NCBI RefSeq assembly: GCF_004028095.1
Contig: NZ_SBHM01000007.1
Location: 992,001 to 1,056,000, forward strand
Source: Paenarthrobacter ureafaciens
Lineage (GTDB): Bacteria; Actinomycetota; Actinomycetes; Actinomycetales; Micrococcaceae
Reading direction: 5' to 3'
Length of the DNA: 64,000 bases
Of this stretch, positions 46,476 through 55,294 are shown piece by piece. Made by a program: the position numbers and the translations under genes. Every line of letters starts with the position of its first letter. Within the stretch, counting starts at the first letter, position 1. Below the pieces are notes generated by a model. That model made no database searches, had not been told where the DNA came from, and saw only the letters and a list, made by a program, of their open reading frames with translations.

Positions 46476-49067
46476 TTGGTGAGTATTCAGCCGGATTTGG
46501 CCGGAGTCTCCTTTGCCGCCCATTTGGCATCGTTTGGAGACCGGCCCGCAGTACACCTCGGAACAGACACAGTGAGCTACGCCCAACTGGCCTGCCGAGT
46601 CCAGGAGATGGCGGCGTCGTTTGGCAGCGCCCGCCGCCTGGTCGCCCTCGAGGCCGACAACACTTTGTCGTCGTTGACGGTGTACCTGGCAGCCCTCTCG
46701 TCGGGCCATCCGCTGCTCATCCTTCCCTCCGGCGGAGGCCCTGCCGTTGAGTCGCTGCTGGCGGCTTACGAGCCGGATCTCATTGCGCGCTCCGTCGACG
46801 GTGGAACAACCCTTGAAGAACGCCGCTCCGGGAGCAAGCACGATCTCCATCCCGAACTCGCCCTGCTGCTGAGCACGTCGGGCTCAACCGGATCACCCAA
46901 ACTGGTCCGCATCTCCGCAGCATCGGTGCAGGCGAATGCGCAGGCCATTGCGCAGTACCTGCATCTCCGTCCGGCGGACACGGCGGCCACCACGCTTCCC
47001 CTGTCCTACTGCTACGGCATGAGCGTCGTGAACAGCCACCTCCTGGTGGGTGCCTCAATTGCCCTCACGGATCTGTCCGTGGTTGACCCGTGCTTCTGGG
47101 AGCTGATGCGGTCGCGGTCTGTCACGTCTTTCGCCGCGGTTCCCTACACCTTTGACCTGCTCGAACGCGTGGGCTTCGAAACCATGGAGCTGCCCAGCCT
47201 CCGGTACATCACCCAGGCGGGCGGACGCCTGGACCCTGCCCGCGTGCGCCGTTATGCGCAGCTCGGCCAGGAGCGTGGCTGGGACCTCTTTGTGATGTAC
47301 GGCCAGACCGAAGCGACAGCACGGATGGCGTACCTTCCCCCGGATGAGGCCGCTGATAACCCCAACGCCATAGGGGTCCCCATTCCCGGAGGATCCTTCC
47401 GGCTGGAGCCCGTGCCCGGCCTGGATGAGAGCGAGCTCGTCTACTCCGGGCCGAACGTCATGCTGGGTTACGCCGAGCAGCCATCGGACCTCGCCCGGGG
47501 ACGGGACATCACCGAGCTCCGCACGGGCGACCTCGCACGCAGGGGGCCGGGAGGCTTGTACCAGATCGTCGGGCGGCGGAGTCGCTTCGTGAAGATCGTG
47601 GGGCTGCGCGTTGACCTGGGACGGGTCGAAAAGATCCTGGCCGACTACGGCGTCACGGCAGCAGTTGCCGGGTCCGACAGTGGCCTCGTGGCCGCGGTCG
47701 AAGGCAAGCATGAACTCTCCATTCTCGCGAAGACCGTGGCGCAGGACCTTGGCATACCCCGGGCGGCGTTGACCCTCTGCTCAGTCGACTCGATTCCACG
47801 GCTGGTCAACGGAAAGACGGATTACCCTGCCGTCCTCGCCTTGGCATCGCAGGAGCCGCAAAGGAACCCGGAGCTTCCATCCGCAAAAGCCTGCGATGAC
47901 CCCAAGACCATTTTTGCCGATGTTCTTGAGCGGACCGACGTCAAGGAAACGGACACGTTCGTCTCATTGGGCGGCGATTCGCTCTCCTACGTAGCCGCGT
48001 CGGTCCGGCTGGAAAGTGCCTTGGGCTACCTTCCCGACGGGTGGCACCTGATGCCGGTGTGCGAACTGACTCCCAAAGAACCGGAAGCGAAGCCAGCAGG
48101 GCCCAACAAGGCGGGACCCAACCCACAGCCGGGGACGGCGCCGCAGCGTCGCAGGTTGATTGCGCGCATGGAGACCGGGATCGTCCTGCGGGCAGTGGCC
48201 ATCATCTTCATCGTTTCCACCCATGTGGGCCTCTTCGACTGGGAAGGGACGGCCCACGTCCTGATAGCGGTGGCTGGATACAACTTTGCCCGGTTCCAAC
48301 TGTCGGGCCCACGCCGGGAACGGCTCAAACGGCAACTGAAGGCGGTGGCACGGATCGCCCTGCCCAGCATGGCGGTGATCGGCGTGGCCTTCGCCACCAC
48401 GGACGACTACGGTTGGCACAACATTTTCCTGCTCAACACGTTGGTGGGGCCCCAAGGCTGGACCGACATGTCGCGCTTCTGGTTCATTGAGATCCTGGTG
48501 CATATCCTGGTGGGCCTGGCGGCGCTGCTGGCCATCCCCGCCCTGGACAGGGCACAGCGCAGGTGGCCGTGGCTGCTTCCGCTCAGCCTCGCGGCGATTG
48601 ACCTGCTCCAACGGTTCGACGTGATCGAACTCCCCTACCCCGGGCAGGGGCCCGTCCTGTGGCTTTTCGCCTTCGGCTGGGCCGCCGCTTTGTCCAAGAC
48701 GTGGTGGCAACGCTCGGCCATGACCCTCGTGGCGCTGCTGACCATTCCGGGATCGTTCTCCAGCGAACCCCGCAGCGCCACGGTCCTGGTGGGGTTCCTC
48801 ATCCTGCTCTGGATAACCACCCTGCCTGTGCCGCGGGGCCTTCACCGGATCACTGCGTTGCTGGCCACGTCTTCCATGTACATCTACGTGACGCATTGGC
48901 TCGTTTATCCACTGTTCGCCGAGGCCAGCCTCGGCCTGGCAGTTGCGGCGTCGCTGGCCGGTGGCATCGCCTACTGGGCGTTTGCCACGAGGGCCATGGG
49001 TGCCGCCGAAAGGTGGCTTGGCCGCCGTCGACCTTCACGTGCCTCCACCGCGGAGGCCGTCGCGTGA
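46476..49067 (+). CDS. Iron-regulated adenylation-carrier-membrane acyltransferase fusion
   Basis: 863 residues in three parts. Residues 1 to about 440 are an AMP-forming adenylation domain: LLLSTSGSTGSPKLVRIS (P-loop), MYGQTEATARMAYL, TGDLARRG, GRRSRFVKIVGLRVDLGRVE and the catalytic NGKTDYPA lysine. Around S502 is a carrier site (SLGGDSLS). From about 563 on there are many hydrophobic spans resembling OafA-type membrane acyltransferases (FIVSTHVGLF, FWFIEILVHILVGL, SSMYIYVTHWLVYPLF). The start is TTG 46476 or GTG 46479. The iron box suggests siderophore or iron-starvation metabolism (inference). No condensation domain is present. Confidence 0.82.
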   Translation: MVSIQPDLAGVSFAAHLASFGDRPAVHLGTDTVSYAQLACRVQEMAASFGSARRLVALEADNTLSSLTVYLAALSSGHPLLILPSGGGPAVESLLAAYEPDLIARSVDGGTTLEERRSGSKHDLHPELALLLSTSGSTGSPKLVRISAASVQANAQAIAQYLHLRPADTAATTLPLSYCYGMSVVNSHLLVGASIALTDLSVVDPCFWELMRSRSVTSFAAVPYTFDLLERVGFETMELPSLRYITQAGGRLDPARVRRYAQLGQERGWDLFVMYGQTEATARMAYLPPDEAADNPNAIGVPIPGGSFRLEPVPGLDESELVYSGPNVMLGYAEQPSDLARGRDITELRTGDLARRGPGGLYQIVGRRSRFVKIVGLRVDLGRVEKILADYGVTAAVAGSDSGLVAAVEGKHELSILAKTVAQDLGIPRAALTLCSVDSIPRLVNGKTDYPAVLALASQEPQRNPELPSAKACDDPKTIFADVLERTDVKETDTFVSLGGDSLSYVAASVRLESALGYLPDGWHLMPVCELTPKEPEAKPAGPNKAGPNPQPGTAPQRRRLIARMETGIVLRAVAIIFIVSTHVGLFDWEGTAHVLIAVAGYNFARFQLSGPRRERLKRQLKAVARIALPSMAVIGVAFATTDDYGWHNIFLLNTLVGPQGWTDMSRFWFIEILVHILVGLAALLAIPALDRAQRRWPWLLPLSLAAIDLLQRFDVIELPYPGQGPVLWLFAFGWAAALSKTWWQRSAMTLVALLTIPGSFSSEPRSATVLVGFLILLWITTLPVPRGLHRITALLATSSMYIYVTHWLVYPLFAEASLGLAVAASLAGGIAYWAFATRAMGAAERWLGRRRPSRASTAEAVA

Positions 49068-49143
49068 CATCGCCCTGATACTTGCGGGTGGTAGTTTGTT
49101 CTCTGCTTTGAGCGATGAGCACCGACTGATCAGAGGACATGAC

Positions 49144-49584
49144 ATGTTTAAGGGTTTCAAGGACTTCATTCTCCGCGGCAACGTGATCGAGCTGGCGATC
49201 GCCGTCGTCATTGGCAGCGCCTTCACCGCACTGGTGGGCGCGTTCACCAACAACATCATCAACCCGGTGATCGCAGCGGCCGGCGGCGTCAACGCCGATG
49301 GCCTGGGCTTCCGGATTTGGCCTGACAACGAGGCCACCTTCGTGAACCTGGGGGCCGTCCTGACCGCTCTGGTGACGTTCCTGATCACCGCTGCCGTGGT
49401 CTATTTCATCTTTGTGGCGCCCATGAACAAGATCAACTCCATGGTCAAGGACCGCCTGTCCACCGAGGAGCCCGAGGAAGAGCCGCTGCCTGCCGACACT
49501 GCCCTGCTGGCCGAGATCCGCGACCTGCTCAAGGAAACAAACGGCCGCGGGAACCGCGACCTGGACAACGACCCCATCCGCTAA
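49144..49584 (+). CDS. mscL: Large-conductance mechanosensitive channel
   Basis: 146 residues. The N-terminal amphipathic helix (MFKGFKDFILRGNVIELAIA) leads into span 1 (VVIGSAFTALVGAFTNNIIN), an external loop, span 2 (LTALVTFLITAAVVYFIFV) and a cytoplasmic helix. AGAGGA precedes the ATG. It releases solutes on hypo-osmotic shock. It stands alone. Confidence 0.96.
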   Translation: MFKGFKDFILRGNVIELAIAVVIGSAFTALVGAFTNNIINPVIAAAGGVNADGLGFRIWPDNEATFVNLGAVLTALVTFLITAAVVYFIFVAPMNKINSMVKDRLSTEEPEEEPLPADTALLAEIRDLLKETNGRGNRDLDNDPIR

Positions 49585-49724
49585 AGAGCAAAGCACGACG
49601 GCGGCCCGGCAGCTGGCATACCCAGGCCGGGTTAAGCCCAACTCACCAGAAGGGCCGGTATCCCAAGCGGCCCAGAACCGCTGGCCCAGCTCCACCAAGA
49701 TCCTGCCCAGTACCTCAACGAAAG

Positions 49725-49752
49725 CCCGGTGAACCTACCAAGGTTCGCCGGG
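49725..49752 (+). terminator. Rho-independent terminator in the mscL-MFS gap
   Basis: A 12-bp stem CCCGGTGAACCT / AGGTTCGCCGGG (one G-U pair) with an ACCA loop and a TTTTC tail. It lies about 140 bp after mscL. The rest of the 480-bp gap holds no gene, but contains the GntR operators at 49890. Confidence 0.75.
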
Positions 49753-49889
49753 TTTTCGCATGTCGGAAGCGGAGCCGCAGCAATCGATAAGCACTGAACC
49801 ATCCACCGCAGAAACCGTCGGTCACAATTTGCCGGAAGGCTGGGTATACCAAACCCCTTGACAGTGGCCCCCGCCACACCTAACTTTGA

Positions 49890-49918
49890 TTTTGGGATCC
49901 CAAAACGGGATCCCAAAA
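49890..49918. promoter_or_regulatory. Tandem GntR-type operators
   Basis: TTTTGGGATCCCAAAA is a perfect 16-bp palindrome; a second GGGATCCC core followed by AAAA starts 14 bp later. They sit about 150 bp upstream of the MFS gene, in an AT-rich patch. FCD-type GntR regulators bind short palindromes of this kind, and one is encoded in the operon. Confidence 0.7.
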
Positions 49919-50064
49919 GATCCACCACCGGCTGCGGGCACGTTCCACCGAAGAGCAGGCACCGCAACAGTTGCCGCCGGTAAGGGTCACGCCGCAGCGA
50001 TATCCCGCACCGGCTCACCCCAAAGACATTCCCCATCCCGTCGACTCCTACTGAAGGAGAAGCT

Positions 50065-51405
50065 GTGTCTACCGAAAACGCCCAACTGGCAACCCAGGAC
50101 ACCGACCAAAAGCCCGGCAAGGACGGCGTGCAGCGACGCACGAACGTCCGCTGGAAGCTCTTTATCCTCTTGTTGGTCCTGGTTGCGGTCAATTACATCG
50201 ACCGTGGTTCCATCTCCGTAGCCCTCCCCATCATCCAAAAAGAATTCAACCTCGCCCCTGAACTCGTGGGCCTGCTGCTATCGGCGTTCTTCTGGACGTA
50301 CGCCCTTATGCAAATCCCCGTGGGCTGGCTGATTGACAGGTTCGGCCCCCGCAAAGTTGTCACCGCATCGTGCGTCGGCTGGGGTGCTGCCACGGCCGCA
50401 TCCGGCCTTGCCGGCGGATTCCTCAGCATGTTCATCGCCCGTTTGGGCATCGGCGTCACCGAGGCCGGCGTCATGCCGGCCGGCGGCAAGCTCAATGCCA
50501 TCTGGATGCACAGGAAGGAACGTGGCCGCGGCGCCACCATCCTCGACGCCGGAGCTCCCCTGGGTGCCGGTCTGGGCGGCATCCTCATCACCTGGCTGAT
50601 CGCCTCCACCGGCAGCTGGCGGATGTCCTTCATCATCGCCGGCGGAGCCACCGTCCTCATGGGCCTGGCCGTCTGGTGGTACATCCGTGACAACCCCCGC
50701 CAGCACAAGGGCGTGAACGATGCCGAAGCCAGCTACATCGAAGAATCCCACGCCGAGGAAGACGCCGAGGCCGCCCGTGAAGGGGCACAGGGCAAGCGCG
50801 CCCTCCTGCCTTACCTGAAGTTCCGCTCCTTCTGGGCCATGTGCTTCGGCTGGCTCGGCTTCAACGGAGTGTTCTACGGCCTGCTGACGTGGGGTCCGCT
50901 GTACCTGGCACAGGCAAAGGGCTTTGACCTGAAGACCATCGGCTGGTCCACGTTCGTGATCTTCGGCGCGGGCTTCGTCGGCGAGATCCTCGGCGGCGCC
51001 ATTGCGGACAAGTGGCGGGCCTCCGGCGCTTCGGCCAACAAAGTCATGCGCACCCTGCTGGGTATCTCCAGCCTCGTCGTAGTCGGCGGCCTGGTTGGCG
51101 TGACGATCGTCCCGGACCCGATCACCGCCGTCGTCCTCCTCTCCGCAGTCCTGTTCTTCCTCCGCTGGGTGGGCCTCTTCTGGTCCATCCCGTCCATCCT
51201 TGGCGGCCGTACCAATGCCGGCGTGCTGGGTGGAGCGATGAACTTCAGCGGCAACATTGCCGGGTTCGTCACCCCGATTGTGGTAGGCCTGATTGTCGGG
51301 GCCACCGGCTCCTACACCTGGGCACTGCTGTACTTTGTTGGATCCGCTGTGGTCATGGGCATCTCCGTCCTGGCCCTCGATTACAACAAGCGGCTCCCGG
51401 TCTGA
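50065..51405 (+). CDS. MFS transporter (anion:cation symporter type)
   Basis: A 446-residue, 12-span transporter. It has NYIDRGSISVALPIIQKEF in span 1, WLIDRFGPRKVVTASCVGWG at loop 2-3, and IARLGIGVTEAGVMPAGGKL, typical of the ACS family that imports sugar acids and other organic anions. A GTG start follows GAAGGAGAAGC. It is first in a cluster with GntR, racemase-like, hydantoinase-like and decarboxylase-like genes, so it likely imports their substrate. Confidence 0.92.
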   Translation: MSTENAQLATQDTDQKPGKDGVQRRTNVRWKLFILLLVLVAVNYIDRGSISVALPIIQKEFNLAPELVGLLLSAFFWTYALMQIPVGWLIDRFGPRKVVTASCVGWGAATAASGLAGGFLSMFIARLGIGVTEAGVMPAGGKLNAIWMHRKERGRGATILDAGAPLGAGLGGILITWLIASTGSWRMSFIIAGGATVLMGLAVWWYIRDNPRQHKGVNDAEASYIEESHAEEDAEAAREGAQGKRALLPYLKFRSFWAMCFGWLGFNGVFYGLLTWGPLYLAQAKGFDLKTIGWSTFVIFGAGFVGEILGGAIADKWRASGASANKVMRTLLGISSLVVVGGLVGVTIVPDPITAVVLLSAVLFFLRWVGLFWSIPSILGGRTNAGVLGGAMNFSGNIAGFVTPIVVGLIVGATGSYTWALLYFVGSAVVMGISVLALDYNKRLPV

Positions 51406-51505
51406 CTCGCACTCACCGGGCCGGCCGGAGGGTCCTGAACCACCCAATGGCCGGGCACCGCCGGGACCGGGCGCATTGCCTCACACATCACGAAATGGAG
51501 CTCAC

Positions 51506-52195
51506 ATGCTGACCGCAGAAGACACGAACAACACGGACCGCCCCCTCCGGGAATCCGTGCGTGACACGCTCCGTTCCAGGATTTTCGAAGGGCATTATGC
51601 GCCCGGTACCCGGCTGGTGGAGCGGGACCTTGCTGCCGAATTCAACGTTTCCCGGCTCCCCATCCGCGAGGCGCTCCGGATGCTCCGTCAAGAAGGCCTG
51701 ATCCGCGACCGTGCAGGGCGCGGCAGCGAGGTCAGCGGACTCAGCGCGAAGGACGTGGAAGACCTCTTCGACGTCCGGCAATCCCTCGAAGTCCTCGCCT
51801 GCCGACTGGCTGCCAAGCGCGCCACCGCAGAAGACCTCCGTCAGCTCGAAGGCCTGCTCGACCAAGCCGAAAAGTTCCTCGCGAAAGGCTCCATCCTGGA
51901 AGCCCACCGCGCCAACAGCGAATTCCACGATGCCATCACCCGCATCGCCAACAACGACTTTCTCCGCTCCGCGCTGGAACCCCTCCAAGGCCGCATGCAC
52001 TGGCTGTTCCGTCACGTCAGCGACCTGCCCGAACTCATCCGCGAGCACCGCGAACTCTACGCAGCCATCGCCAGCGGCGACCCTGACCGCGCGGCCCACC
52101 AGTCGGCGTCGCACGTCAGCAAGTACCGCGACCAGTTCCCGGAGGAAACCGGCGCGGGCGTGCCCGAACCCAGAAAACTACGGAAGAAGCCATGA
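51506..52195 (+). CDS. GntR-family regulator, FCD subclass
   Basis: 229 residues. An N-terminal winged helix (LRSRIFEGHYAPGTRLVERD, LAAEFNVSRLPIREALRMLR) is followed by an all-helical FCD domain (DLFDVRQSLEVLACRLAA, ANSEFHDAITRIANNDFL, FRHVSDLPELIREHRELYAA) with the metal/ligand-binding Asp-His residues. The start is ATG 51506 behind GGAG. It probably binds the two palindromes upstream of the transporter. Its stop overlaps the next ATG (ATGA). Confidence 0.93.
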   Translation: MLTAEDTNNTDRPLRESVRDTLRSRIFEGHYAPGTRLVERDLAAEFNVSRLPIREALRMLRQEGLIRDRAGRGSEVSGLSAKDVEDLFDVRQSLEVLACRLAAKRATAEDLRQLEGLLDQAEKFLAKGSILEAHRANSEFHDAITRIANNDFLRSALEPLQGRMHWLFRHVSDLPELIREHRELYAAIASGDPDRAAHQSASHVSKYRDQFPEETGAGVPEPRKLRKKP

Positions 52196-53001
52196 AACTC
52201 CTGGTCATCAACCCCAACATCAGCGACGACGTCACGGCGCTCATTGAGGCAGAAGCCCTGCGTTCAGCCAGCGAGGGCACCGAGCTGGTGGTCCGGACCG
52301 CCGGGCACGGCGTCGAGTACATCGAGACGCGCTTTGAATCCCTGATTGCCGCCGGCGCGGTCGCAGAGCTGATTGCCGAATACACGCACGACGACGGCAG
52401 TCCAGCTTCGGACGCAAGCTCAGGTTCCGCCATTGACGGCGTCGTCGTGGCCGCCTTTGGCGATCCCGGCATGCCGGCCCTGAAGGAACTGGTGGACATC
52501 CCCGTCATCGGGATCACGGAAGCGGCCCTGTGCGCCGCGGCCCTGCAAGGCCAGCGCTTCTCCATCATCGCTATCTCCGACCGCATCCAGGCCTGGTACC
52601 GCGATTGCGTGGAACGCTTCGGTTTCGGCGGCCGCCTCGCGTCCATCCGTTCCATCAACCAATCCCTCAATTCCATCGGTTCGGTCCAGGCAGACTTCAA
52701 AGAAACCCTGCTGGCACTAAGCCGGCAGGCCGTCGCTGAGGACGGAGCCGACGTCGTGATCCTCGCCGGCGCCCCGCTTGCCGGGCTGGCCCGCGACCTG
52801 GAAGGCCAAATCCCCGTCCCGGTGGTAGACGGCATCTCGGCAGGCATCCGCATGGCCGAGGCCGTGGTCTCCCTCAAGTCCGGCACCCACCGGGGTGGCT
52901 CCTTCGCGGCCCCGCCGGTCAAAGCGCGCCGCGGCCTCTCCCCTAACCTCGACGCCGCCATGACCGCCGCGCAAGCAGCGCACCTCTCGGCCACGTCCTA
53001 A
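52192..53001 (+). CDS. Hydantoin-racemase-like protein lacking both catalytic cysteines
   Basis: A 269-residue Asp/Glu racemase-superfamily protein of the HyuE type: KLLVINPNISDDVTALIEAE, VVVAAFGDPGMPALKELVDI, PVIGITEAAL, VILAGAPLAGLARDL and VPVVDGISAGIRMAEAVV. Racemases of this group use two cysteines, one just before FGDPG and one in an LGCAG-like turn. Here these positions are A88 and G193, so cysteine-based racemisation is not expected. It may be a lyase, decarboxylase or binding protein. It is coupled to the regulator by a four-base overlap. Confidence 0.82.
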   Translation: MKLLVINPNISDDVTALIEAEALRSASEGTELVVRTAGHGVEYIETRFESLIAAGAVAELIAEYTHDDGSPASDASSGSAIDGVVVAAFGDPGMPALKELVDIPVIGITEAALCAAALQGQRFSIIAISDRIQAWYRDCVERFGFGGRLASIRSINQSLNSIGSVQADFKETLLALSRQAVAEDGADVVILAGAPLAGLARDLEGQIPVPVVDGISAGIRMAEAVVSLKSGTHRGGSFAAPPVKARRGLSPNLDAAMTAAQAAHLSATS

Positions 53002-53027
53002 GAACCCTTCAGAACAGGAGGACGAAG

Positions 53028-54449
53028 ATGTCCCAACTCCCAGACCTCGTGATCGCCAACGGCACGGTGGTGAACAGTTTCGGGCGGCAGTCCGCCCACG
53101 TCATCGTCGACGGCGGAAAAGTCACCGCGCTGCTCGACGCCACCGAACCCGTACCCGCAGCGGCCCGCACCGTGGATGCTGCAGGCATGCTGGTGATTCC
53201 CGGCGGCGTGGACGGGCACTGCCACGTCGCACAGGTCACCGGCCGCTTCCGGACGCTGGACGACTACGCCACCACCTCCACCGCAGCACTGTGGGGCGGA
53301 ACCACCACCATCATCGATTTCGGCATCCCCCGCGACGCCCAGGAAACACCACTCGAGGCAGTGCTCAACAAGAAACGCCTCGCCCAGGAGTCCCGCTGCG
53401 ACGTTGCCCTGCACGGCTCAGTGATCGCCTGGGATGAGACCGTACCGTGGCAGCTCGAACAACTCGCCGCCGAGGGCGTCCGGTCAGTGAAGATGTACAC
53501 CACCAACCGCGGCACCACCATGGCGGACAACGACACCATCCTGAAGATCATGCGCGAAATGGTGCGCTTGGACGGTCTCACGTACATCCATGCCGAACAC
53601 GACGCCATCATTGCCGATTGCACCGAGCAGCACGCCTCCGATGGCCTGATCGGAATCGAACACCTGCACCGCACGCGGCCCGAACTCGCCGAGGAAGTCT
53701 CCGTCAAGGAAACATTGGCCATGGCCGAGTACACCGGAGCCCCCGTCTACTTCGTCCACCAGTCCACGCCCGGCGCCGTGGACCTGGTGACCGCCGCCCG
53801 CGAGCGCGGCCAGGAGGCCTACTCCGAGACGTGCCCGCACTACGTCACCCTGGATGAGAGCGTGTACGGATCCACGTTCCCCGAGTGGTACGCCTGCTGC
53901 CCGCCGATGCGCAACGCAGAAACCGTTGCTGCCCTGAAGGAACGCCTCGCCTCCGGCGCCATCCATACCGTCTCCTCGGACCACTCCTGCTACGACCTCT
54001 CCCAAAAACGCGAGCGCACGGACGATATCCGCTTCATGCCTCACGGCCTGCCCGGCGTCGAAACCCGGATGCCCGTTGCCTTCACGGCTTTGGTCACCGA
54101 GTCAGGCGGCTCCGTGGAGGACTTCGTGGAGGTCTTTTCCGCCGGCCCCGCGCGCATCAACGCGCTCCCTGGAAAAGGCGCCATCGTTGAAGGCTTCGAC
54201 GCCGACCTCGTGATCTTCGATCCCGCCGCACAGCGAACCGTCGACGGCGGTGCGCTGCACATGGGGACGGACTTCTCGCCTTTCGAGGGGAAGACGCTGA
54301 ACGGCTGGCCCGCCGTCGTGGTTTCTGCCGGTCGCGTGGTCCTGGACACCGCCGGCTTCCACGATCCCGGAGCCGCGGGCCGCTTCATCGCCCGCAACGG
54401 CTTCACCGAACACCGTTCCCTTTCTGCACCTGTTTCCGCTTCCGCCTAG
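53028..54449 (+). CDS. Dihydropyrimidinase/hydantoinase-type cyclic amidase
   Basis: A 473-residue amidohydrolase. Metal-site motifs are DGHCHV (His-x-His), the carboxylated-lysine segment SVKMYTT, HAEHD, VHQST and SSDHSCYDL. The fold signature WGGTTTIIDFGIPRD matches hydantoinases. It should open a cyclic ureide or imide ring. GGAGGACGAAG precedes the ATG. No carbamoylase gene is adjacent, so the ring-opened product is handled differently from the classic hyu pathway, perhaps by the next gene (inference). Confidence 0.9.
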   Translation: MSQLPDLVIANGTVVNSFGRQSAHVIVDGGKVTALLDATEPVPAAARTVDAAGMLVIPGGVDGHCHVAQVTGRFRTLDDYATTSTAALWGGTTTIIDFGIPRDAQETPLEAVLNKKRLAQESRCDVALHGSVIAWDETVPWQLEQLAAEGVRSVKMYTTNRGTTMADNDTILKIMREMVRLDGLTYIHAEHDAIIADCTEQHASDGLIGIEHLHRTRPELAEEVSVKETLAMAEYTGAPVYFVHQSTPGAVDLVTAARERGQEAYSETCPHYVTLDESVYGSTFPEWYACCPPMRNAETVAALKERLASGAIHTVSSDHSCYDLSQKRERTDDIRFMPHGLPGVETRMPVAFTALVTESGGSVEDFVEVFSAGPARINALPGKGAIVEGFDADLVIFDPAAQRTVDGGALHMGTDFSPFEGKTLNGWPAVVVSAGRVVLDTAGFHDPGAAGRFIARNGFTEHRSLSAPVSASA

Positions 54450-54458
54450 GAGACCCCC

Positions 54459-55187
54459 ATGCCTTCATTTGACCGCCCTACCCGCATCGGCATGATCGTG
54501 CCGTCCTCCAACACGTGCCTGGAACCCCAGACCTACCGGATCCTCGGCGACCGCCGGGACGTGACCATCCATTCCACCCGAATCCCGGTGACCCGTATTG
54601 CGCTGGATGATTCCTCGGACAAGCAGTTCGATTCGTCCGTGATGAGGGCTGCCGCCGAACTGCTGGCCACGGCGAACGTTGATGTCATCGCCTGGAACGG
54701 GACGTCGGGATCGTGGCTCGGCTCCGCGCATGACCACGCCATGGTACGGGAGATCACCGAAGCCACCGGCATCGCGGCCACGACCTCGACGCTGGCCTAC
54801 CTTTCCGCGTTTTCCGAGTTCGAGACCGAGCGGATCGGGCTGTTCACGCCCTACACCCCGGATGTGAATGACGCCGTGATCGCTTCCTACGCCCGCGAGG
54901 GGATCAAGACCATCGACCACCGCCATCTGGACCTGAGCGACAACGAGTCGTTCGCACGGGTGACGGACGACGAGATGCTGCCGGGTTCACTGGAGCTCGC
55001 AGCATCCCATCCTGATGCGTTGGTGTATCTCTGCACCAACCTGTACGGCGCCAACATCACGGCGGAGGTGGAGGCCCGCACCGGAGTACCCGTTCTCGAT
55101 TCCGTGGCGGTTACCCTTTGGCACGCCCTGAAGCTGGCGGGGGCGCCGCTATTGGACCCCAAATGGGGGAAGTTGCTGGCGGGCTGA
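54459..55187 (+). CDS. Arylmalonate-decarboxylase/maleate-isomerase-like protein
   Basis: A 242-residue Asp/Glu racemase-superfamily protein: IGMIVPSSNTCLEPQTYRIL, WNGTSGSWLG, TTSTLAYLSAF, VYLCTNLYGA. Maleate isomerase and racemases carry a Cys in the first loop as well as a second Cys. Here the first loop has G81-T-S and only C192 remains. That G/Cys arrangement is the one found in arylmalonate decarboxylase. A decarboxylase acting on a malonate-type product of the cyclic amidase is a reasonable guess, not proven. It is the last gene before the terminator-like element at 55236. Confidence 0.78.
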   Translation: MPSFDRPTRIGMIVPSSNTCLEPQTYRILGDRRDVTIHSTRIPVTRIALDDSSDKQFDSSVMRAAAELLATANVDVIAWNGTSGSWLGSAHDHAMVREITEATGIAATTSTLAYLSAFSEFETERIGLFTPYTPDVNDAVIASYAREGIKTIDHRHLDLSDNESFARVTDDEMLPGSLELAASHPDALVYLCTNLYGANITAEVEARTGVPVLDSVAVTLWHALKLAGAPLLDPKWGKLLAG

Positions 55188-55235
55188 CGCCCTCGGGGCG
55201 GCGTTCCGCAGGCTCATCGAGAGCACTGGCCGTTT

Positions 55236-55273
55236 CAGCCTGCCCGGTGAAGGATCCCTCACCGGGCAGGCTG
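55236..55273. repeat. Boundary repeat copy 5, best palindrome; also a terminator
   Basis: Arms CAGCCTGCCCGGTGA / TCACCGGGCAGGCTG (15 bp, perfect) flank AGGATCCC. It ends the hydantoin-like operon and marks the left edge of the second immunity island. Its core is the most symmetric copy of the GGATCC element. Confidence 0.8.
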
Positions 55274-55294
55274 TCTTCTATGAGGGCCTGGGTG

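Noticed and set aside
50065..55187. Calling the cluster a classic hyu hydantoin operon
   Set aside because: There is no carbamoylase, the racemase-like protein lacks both cysteines, and the last gene is decarboxylase-like.
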